Source of the DNA: Bacteroidota bacterium
Lineage (GTDB): Bacteria; Bacteroidota; Bacteroidia; Chitinophagales; Chitinophagaceae
Assembly (NCBI GenBank): GCA_023423015.1
Contig: JAFAGE010000130.1
Location: forward strand, 1 to 19,371
Reading direction: 5' to 3'
Length of the DNA stretch: 19,371 nucleotides
Part shown: piece after piece, positions 15,773 to 19,371 of the stretch
How positions within the stretch are numbered: the stretch's first letter is position 1
How the letters are laid out: every line of letters starts with the position of its first letter
The notes under the pieces: generated by a model
What the model was told of the DNA's origin: nothing
What the model saw: only the letters and a program-made list of their open reading frames with translations
Databases searched by the model: none
Position numbers and translations under genes: made by a program

Positions 15773-16456
15773 GTGATTAATACACTCAAGATTAACATTC
15801 CGGTTCTCCTGGCGATGATGATTATTTTGGCTTGTGGCGACAACGCAGCACCACGGGAGGAGAAAAAACAAACCGATAGCACGGAGGTAAAAGCGTCGCC
15901 TGTGGAGAAGAAGACGATTGTGTTTATGGGGAATAGCATTACCGCGGGATATGGATTACATCTGTCGCAGGCTTTTCCAGCATTAATTCAGAAAAGAATT
16001 GACTCACTTCAACAGCCTTATACGGTAGTAAATGCCGGCGTAAGTGGCGAAGTGTCGGCTGATGGACTTGCCCGGATAGATTGGGTGTTGAAGCAGCCTG
16101 TCGACATATTTGTGCTGGAGCTTGGCGGCAATGATGGTTTGCGGGGAATTCCCGTGTCGGAAACGAGAAAGAACCTCAAGGCGATCATTGACAAGGTGAG
16201 GGAAAAGTATGCGTCGGCACAGATTGTTCTGGCGGGCATGCAGATGCCTCCGAATCTTGGCCGCCGTTATACCGAAGAATTCAGGAACATGTACCCGGAG
16301 CTTGCCAAAGAAAGCAATGCGAAGCTTATCCCGTTTTTATTGGAAGGGGTAGGAGGAGAAGCTGAGCTGAATATGGATGACGGGATCCATCCGACGGCTG
16401 AGGGCCACCAGATCCTTGCTGAGAATGTATGGAAGGTACTGGGGCCGATGTTATAA
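15773..16456 (+). CDS. tesA: TesA-like SGNH/GDSL hydrolase, lipoprotein form
   Basis: 227 residues from GTG 15773; the only later Met codons before the lipobox sit two to three residues short of usable, and the GTG gives the signal MINTLKINIPVLLAMMIILAC with lipobox ILAC (Cys21). E. coli TesA is a soluble periplasmic thioesterase/lysophospholipase L1; here a roughly 25-residue charged linker (22-47) tethers the domain to a lipid anchor. SGNH blocks are complete: block I FMGNSITAGYG with nucleophile Ser55 (GNS in place of GDS), block II NAGVSGEVS (Gly92), block III ELGGNDGLRG (Asn120), block V MDDGIHPTAEGH (Asp203, His206). RIDWVLKQPVD and PPNLGRRYTEEF also follow TesA closely. It diverges from ybbA-ybbP with 41 bp between starts, the same arrangement as in E. 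coli. Substrate probably acyl esters; not proven. Confidence 0.92.
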   Translation: MINTLKINIPVLLAMMIILACGDNAAPREEKKQTDSTEVKASPVEKKTIVFMGNSITAGYGLHLSQAFPALIQKRIDSLQQPYTVVNAGVSGEVSADGLARIDWVLKQPVDIFVLELGGNDGLRGIPVSETRKNLKAIIDKVREKYASAQIVLAGMQMPPNLGRRYTEEFRNMYPELAKESNAKLIPFLLEGVGGEAELNMDDGIHPTAEGHQILAENVWKVLGPML

Positions 16457-16458
16457 AC

Positions 16459-16489
16459 TTTGCTTTACCCTTTGTTCCCCGTATTTTTG
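16459..16489 (+). promoter_or_regulatory. Full-consensus Bacteroidota promoter for tRNA-Ser
   Basis: TTTG (16459-16462), 19 bp, then TATTTTTG (16482-16489): both the -33 TTTG and the -7 TAnnTTTG elements match completely at the standard spacing. The tRNA 5' end is at 16503, so a short leader would be removed by RNase P. It begins 3 bp after the tesA-like stop codon. Confidence 0.7.
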
Positions 16490-16502
16490 CTGCCCGTTTT
16501 TA

Positions 16503-16592
16503 GGAGAGGTGTCCGAGTGGCTGAAGGAGCACGCCTGGAAAGTGTGTATAGGGGAAACTCTATCGCGGGTTCGAATCCCGCCCTCTCCGCCA
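16503..16592 (+). tRNA. tRNA-Ser, anticodon GGA
   Basis: 90 nt including an encoded CCA (16590-16592). Acceptor GGAGAGG / CCTCTCC with discriminator G (16589) pairs fully. Anticodon stem CACGC / GTGTG encloses loop CTGGAAA with anticodon GGA at 16537-16539, reading UCC and UCU. A long class II variable arm forms a 6-bp stem, ATAGGG / CTCTAT with a GAAA loop (16548-16563), as serine tRNAs require. The T arm is GCGGG / CCCGC with TTCGAAT. It has its own promoter and terminator and is independent of the genes on either side. Confidence 0.97.
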
Positions 16593-16607
16593 GATAAAAA
16601 GAAATAA

Positions 16608-16637
16608 ATGTCCCGCTATAGCGGGCATTTTTATTTT
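16608..16637 (+). terminator. Rho-independent terminator after tRNA-Ser
   Basis: Hairpin with core stem CCCGC / GCGGG around TATA, extendable by ATG/CAT across one bulged T, followed by TTTTT-A-TTTT. It lies 15 bp after the tRNA CCA. The complementary strand also has a shorter T-rich stretch after the stem, so it may weakly serve murF, which converges from the right and ends at 16673. Confidence 0.8.
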
Positions 16638-16672
16638 GTTCCCCACTCCCCGTTCTCCGTTCTGTTTCGCCT

Positions 16673-17941
16673 TCACTCCTCCAAAACTCTTTCCATCTGC
16701 ATGCTTCGCGAACCCTTTATAAGAAGGTAGGCATCGCTTATATTTTGTTCCTTCAGCCACTTGCCGGCTTCCCGGGAGTTTTCGAAAGTTTTGTAAGGTG
16801 TGTTCACGCGAAGAAAATCGCCACCAACCAGGAGCACATCGTTCCAGCTGTATCTGCCTATTAATTCGAGTATTGCCTTGTGTTCGTTGATACTTTCGGG
16901 TCCCAGCTCCGACATCGCGCCAAGGACCAACACTTTCTTATCTGCCGTTATTCTTTCGAAATTTTCGATGGCAGCTTTCATGCTCGTCGGGTTTGCATTG
17001 TATGCATCGAGAACAATGTGATTCGATCCTTTCTTTACCAGCTGTGAGCGGCTGTTCGATGGAGTATATTCTTCAATCGCCTGTTTAACCTGGGCAGGTG
17101 AAATCTCAAAATGTTTACCTATAGCTGCAGCCGCCAGAATGTTCGGAAGATTGTATTCGCCTACGAGATTTGAATTTACCTGCAAACCATCGATGCTTAC
17201 TTTTAAGAAGGGAACACTTTGCTCAAGTTTTCCTGTTGTATCTGCATCAGCTGTACCATATTTTACGATGTGAGGTATTCCTGCACTCATTTCGCGCAGG
17301 TAATCGTAATCCCACATTACAAATGCAGTTCCCTTGCACGAACGCAGGTGATCAAACAATTCGCCTTTGCCTTTTTTAACTCCCTCCACTCCGCCAAATC
17401 CTTCAAGATGCGCTTTCCCAACGTTGGTAATTAATCCGTGATCAGGGCGCGCATAAATGCAATATGAAGCAATTTCTCCGCGATGATTGGCGCCCATTTC
17501 GATGACGGCCATCTCTGCATCATTACCGATTCCGAGAATGGTTAACGGAACGCCGATATGATTGTTCAGATTTCCTGCGGTGGTGTACGTCTTGTACTTT
17601 TTGCTGAGCACCGCATGTATCAGTTCTTTGGTTGTTGTTTTACCGTTGCTCCCCGTGATTGCAATAAAAGGAATACTGAATTGATTGCGATGATACAAAG
17701 CCAGTTGCTGCAGGGTTTGCAGAACATCGTCTACCAGGATGGTATTATTTATTTTTTGAAACGCCGGATCGTCGATCACTGCATATGCAGCACCATTGGT
17801 GAGGGCAGTTTCTGCAAATTCGTTAGCGTTGAAATTCGGGCCGCGCAGCGCAAAAAATATATCTCCCTGCTTAAGTTTCCTGGTGTCGGTTTGTACAGAC
17901 GGATATTGCCGGTACAATTCGTAGAGCTCAACAATGTTCAT
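16673..17941 (-). CDS. murF: UDP-N-acetylmuramoyl-tripeptide--D-alanyl-D-alanine ligase
   Basis: 422 residues, near the usual 420-450. MurF adds D-Ala-D-Ala to the UDP-MurNAc tripeptide, the last cytoplasmic amino acid addition in peptidoglycan synthesis. Visible: N-terminal substrate-binding part with VQTDTRKLKQGDIFFAL (16-32), P-loop ITGSNGKTTTKE (95-106), NLNNHIGVPLTIL (124-136), EMGANHRGEI (148-157), NVGKAHLEGFGG (173-184), the KKGKGELF block expected to carry the carbamylated lysine, GEYNLPNILAA (261-271), and DAYNANPTSM (312-321) of the C-terminal domain. The TTTKE and NAN-P-SM signatures separate it from MurE and MurC. Start ATG 17941 gives MNIVELYELY. It follows gldJ on the same strand with 58 bp between, and a terminator lies in that gap, so it probably has its own promoter. 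Confidence 0.96.
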   Translation of the reverse strand: MNIVELYELYRQYPSVQTDTRKLKQGDIFFALRGPNFNANEFAETALTNGAAYAVIDDPAFQKINNTILVDDVLQTLQQLALYHRNQFSIPFIAITGSNGKTTTKELIHAVLSKKYKTYTTAGNLNNHIGVPLTILGIGNDAEMAVIEMGANHRGEIASYCIYARPDHGLITNVGKAHLEGFGGVEGVKKGKGELFDHLRSCKGTAFVMWDYDYLREMSAGIPHIVKYGTADADTTGKLEQSVPFLKVSIDGLQVNSNLVGEYNLPNILAAAAIGKHFEISPAQVKQAIEEYTPSNSRSQLVKKGSNHIVLDAYNANPTSMKAAIENFERITADKKVLVLGAMSELGPESINEHKAILELIGRYSWNDVLLVGGDFLRVNTPYKTFENSREAGKWLKEQNISDAYLLIKGSRSMQMERVLEE

Positions 17942-17945
17942 CTTT

Positions 17946-17953
17946 CAAAAATA
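17946..17953 (-). promoter_or_regulatory. Candidate -7 element of murF inside the T-tract of the gldJ terminator
   Basis: On the minus strand the terminator's T-tract reads TTTTTTATTTTTG; its end, TATTTTTG, is a perfect TAnnTTTG match, followed by AAAG and the murF ATG at 17941. The -33 position falls in the terminator stem, and there is no TTTG there. It may be a chance by-product of the T-tract. Confidence 0.3.
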
Positions 17954-17980
17954 AAAAAGGGCCACCGTTTTGGTGGCCCT
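17947..17980 (-). terminator. Rho-independent terminator of gldJ
   Basis: Minus-strand hairpin with a perfect 9-bp stem, AGGGCCACC / GGTGGCCCT, 5-nt loop AAAAC, then TTTTTTATTTTT. It begins 19 bp after the gldJ stop codon (18000) and ends 6 bp before the murF start codon. Confidence 0.92.
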
Positions 17981-17999
17981 CCTTAATAAATATCGGGGA

Positions 18000-19371
18000 T
18001 TATCTTTTGCGATTGTTTTGCCTTCTTTCTTTGTACTGGATACCGGTTTTGCGGCCATTTCCTTCAGGGCTACCTACACGGTCCATTGCGCAACGGAAAC
18101 CAACAGTGCTGCTTGCCTGGTCTTCTTCGAGGAAGCGGCGTGTACCAGGAGAAAGCCAGTAAGGACGATCATTCCAGCTACCACCTTTGATCACTCTCGA
18201 CTTATCGCTGATAAGAGTGGTTTGACCATAACCGCGGCCAAGTGTTGAATCATAGCTTACACCAACAGTGAGCGAATCACCATCGAGGTAGTTGATCACA
18301 TTACCTTTCTGGTAGTTGCGACGCTGCCTGCTTTCTTCGTCGGTTACGTTAAGTCTCTTAACCCGGCCAAGGCTATCTTTTTCAAATTCGCCATCGGGGT
18401 TTTTGAAATCTTTCTGGAAACGGTTACCGCGGAAAGGCGATACATCGTCTACGTCAACCAATGAAAGGGGACGATAAACGTCGGCTACCCACTCGTTCAC
18501 GTTACCAGACATATTGTATAAACCGAAGGCATTCGGATAGAATGAATTTACCGGTGCGGTGTATACTGCGCGGTCGTTCAAACCACCGGCAACACCCATG
18601 TTATCACCGCTTCCGCGTTTGAAGTTGGCGAGGAATGTACCTTGCCAGCTGCCGCGGCGTGTATCACGAAGACCGTTAGCATTGTGGCTCCAGGAATACA
18701 CCTGTTTGTTGGTAACCAACTCTTCACCACGTTTTCCTTCCTTGCGGCTAACCTGCGGGTTTTGACCAACAAGAGCAATGGCTGCATATTCCCACTCAGC
18801 TTCTGTCGGCAGACGGTAAGCAGGAAGAAGGATACCATCTTCGAACGTTACCTGCGATCTCGGGGTTCCGTTTGGATTTTTCAAAGGATTTTTCTTTGAA
18901 CGAACGCCGGGGCCGGGAGTAGGAGTGGTAAGACCAAGGAGGTAAGCTTTTGTGTTGAAAGCTTCTGAACCCTGGCCCTGAATATTTTTAAGCGTGTTTT
19001 TGTTGATGAACTGTTTGTCGATAAGTGCCTTTTCATTCACACGATCGGTTCTCCAAAGGCAAAAGTCGTGTGCCTGCTGCCATGAAACGCCCACAACAGG
19101 ATAATAGTTATAAGAAGGGTGGCGGAAATAGTATTCCACAAGTGGTTCGTTGTAAGCGAGTTCACTGCGCCAAACGAGTGTGTCGGGCAATGCATTTTCT
19201 CTCACCTGCTGATATTCGTCGCCGTCGAACACGTTATTGATCCAGTAAATGTATTCGCGATAGTGGATGTTTGCCACCTCCGTGCGGTCGATATAAAAGG
19301 AGTTAACTGTTTTTCTTGTGGGGATGTTGTTCCAGTCGCTCATTACATCTTCTTCAGCAGCACCCATAGTG
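18000..19371 (-). CDS. gldJ: Gliding motility / T9SS lipoprotein GldJ (5' truncated by window edge)
   Basis: At least 456 C-terminal residues; the frame is open through the right edge, and the N-terminus with the signal peptide and lipobox is missing (family about 550). GldJ is an outer-membrane-associated lipoprotein required for gliding and for T9SS assembly or stability. The fold is of the sulfatase-modifying-factor/FGE type: DVMSDWNNIPTRKTVNSF, FYIDRTEVANIHYREYIYW, YYPVVGVSWQQAHDFCLWRT, LPTEAEWEYAA, MSGNVNEWVADVY, and RVIKGGSWNDRPYWLSPG to VGFRCAM. The paired catalytic cysteines of true formylglycine-generating enzymes are absent from the GGSW segment, so it is probably structural. DVMxDWNN and FCLWRTDRVNE point to GldJ rather than the paralogue GldK. 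The protein ends in a basic tail, KERRQNNRKR. A terminator follows; murF is next on the same strand. Confidence 0.9.
   Translation of the reverse strand, partial: TMGAAEEDVMSDWNNIPTRKTVNSFYIDRTEVANIHYREYIYWINNVFDGDEYQQVRENALPDTLVWRSELAYNEPLVEYYFRHPSYNYYPVVGVSWQQAHDFCLWRTDRVNEKALIDKQFINKNTLKNIQGQGSEAFNTKAYLLGLTTPTPGPGVRSKKNPLKNPNGTPRSQVTFEDGILLPAYRLPTEAEWEYAAIALVGQNPQVSRKEGKRGEELVTNKQVYSWSHNANGLRDTRRGSWQGTFLANFKRGSGDNMGVAGGLNDRAVYTAPVNSFYPNAFGLYNMSGNVNEWVADVYRPLSLVDVDDVSPFRGNRFQKDFKNPDGEFEKDSLGRVKRLNVTDEESRQRRNYQKGNVINYLDGDSLTVGVSYDSTLGRGYGQTTLISDKSRVIKGGSWNDRPYWLSPGTRRFLEEDQASSTVGFRCAMDRVGSPEGNGRKTGIQYKERRQNNRKR

Noticed and set aside
16377..16607. + strand frame running through the end of the tesA-like gene and the tRNA
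   Set aside because: Translates the tRNA-Ser sequence itself; the RNA gene explains the conservation.
18000..19371. Formylglycine-generating (sulfatase-activating) enzyme
   Set aside because: The fold matches, but the catalytic cysteine pair is absent and DVMxDWNN/FCLWRTDRVNE are GldJ features; no sulfatase gene is nearby.
1..19371. CRISPR arrays, insertion sequences, prophage or integration sites
   Set aside because: No direct repeat arrays, transposase, integrase or phage-like genes seen; tRNA-Ser is intact and no partial repeat of its 3' end was noticed nearby.

Overview
The window is chromosomal DNA from a member of the Bacteroidota, probably the Chitinophagales or a close relative. The evidence is two proteins with type IX secretion (T9SS) C-terminal sorting domains, the gliding/T9SS lipoprotein GldJ, start sites without Shine-Dalgarno sequences, and several promoter-like TAnnTTTG (-7) elements, one of them with a TTTG (-33) element exactly 19 bp upstream. 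I see no phage, transposon, insertion sequence, CRISPR array or plasmid gene. Nearly all of it is ordinary, densely packed core and accessory chromosome; no gene-free stretch exceeds 300 bp.

Layout, left to right. (1) 1-1586, + strand: the C-terminal end of signal peptidase II (lspA), then a three-part lipoprotein of unknown function. (2) 1588-5620: two divergently transcribed T9SS cargo genes, a large secreted adhesin-like protein (-) and a soluble-type PQQ sugar dehydrogenase (+), around a 196-bp intergenic region with a perfect 7-5-7 inverted repeat. (3) 5607-9770, - strand: a tight run gltX, a stand-alone B12-binding acyl-CoA mutase subunit, a crotonase, and fumC, with 12-17 bp gaps, so probably one operon read from gltX. 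(4) 9848-11548, + strand: an exported ARPP-1/DUF6569-like protein and a CE4 polysaccharide deacetylase, closed by a strong terminator. (5) 11709-12503: a TatD-family metal-dependent hydrolase. (6) 12500-16456: a ybbP-ybbA pair (-) diverging from a tesA-like esterase (+), the same arrangement as tesA/ybbA/ybbP in Escherichia coli, but here the esterase is a lipoprotein. (7) 16459-16637: tRNA-Ser(GGA) with its own promoter and terminator. (8) 16673-19371, - strand: murF and, upstream of it, gldJ, which runs off the right edge. The gldJ terminator ends only a few bases before the murF start codon.

How the parts connect: envelope biogenesis dominates. LspA processes lipoproteins, and the lipoprotein next to it, the TesA-like esterase and GldJ all belong to that class. 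GldJ is needed for T9SS function, and two cargo proteins of that system lie about 15 kb away. MurF and the deacetylase act on peptidoglycan or other polysaccharide. The gltX-fumC run mixes translation with acyl-CoA/TCA metabolism.

No undescribed multi-gene system is convincingly present. The points most worth following are the exported ARPP-1-like protein, the lipoprotein TesA facing YbbAP, the T9SS-tagged PQQ dehydrogenase with an apparent Lys/Arg swap at the cofactor site, and promoter-like elements that abut start codons, which suggests leaderless or very short-leader mRNAs.
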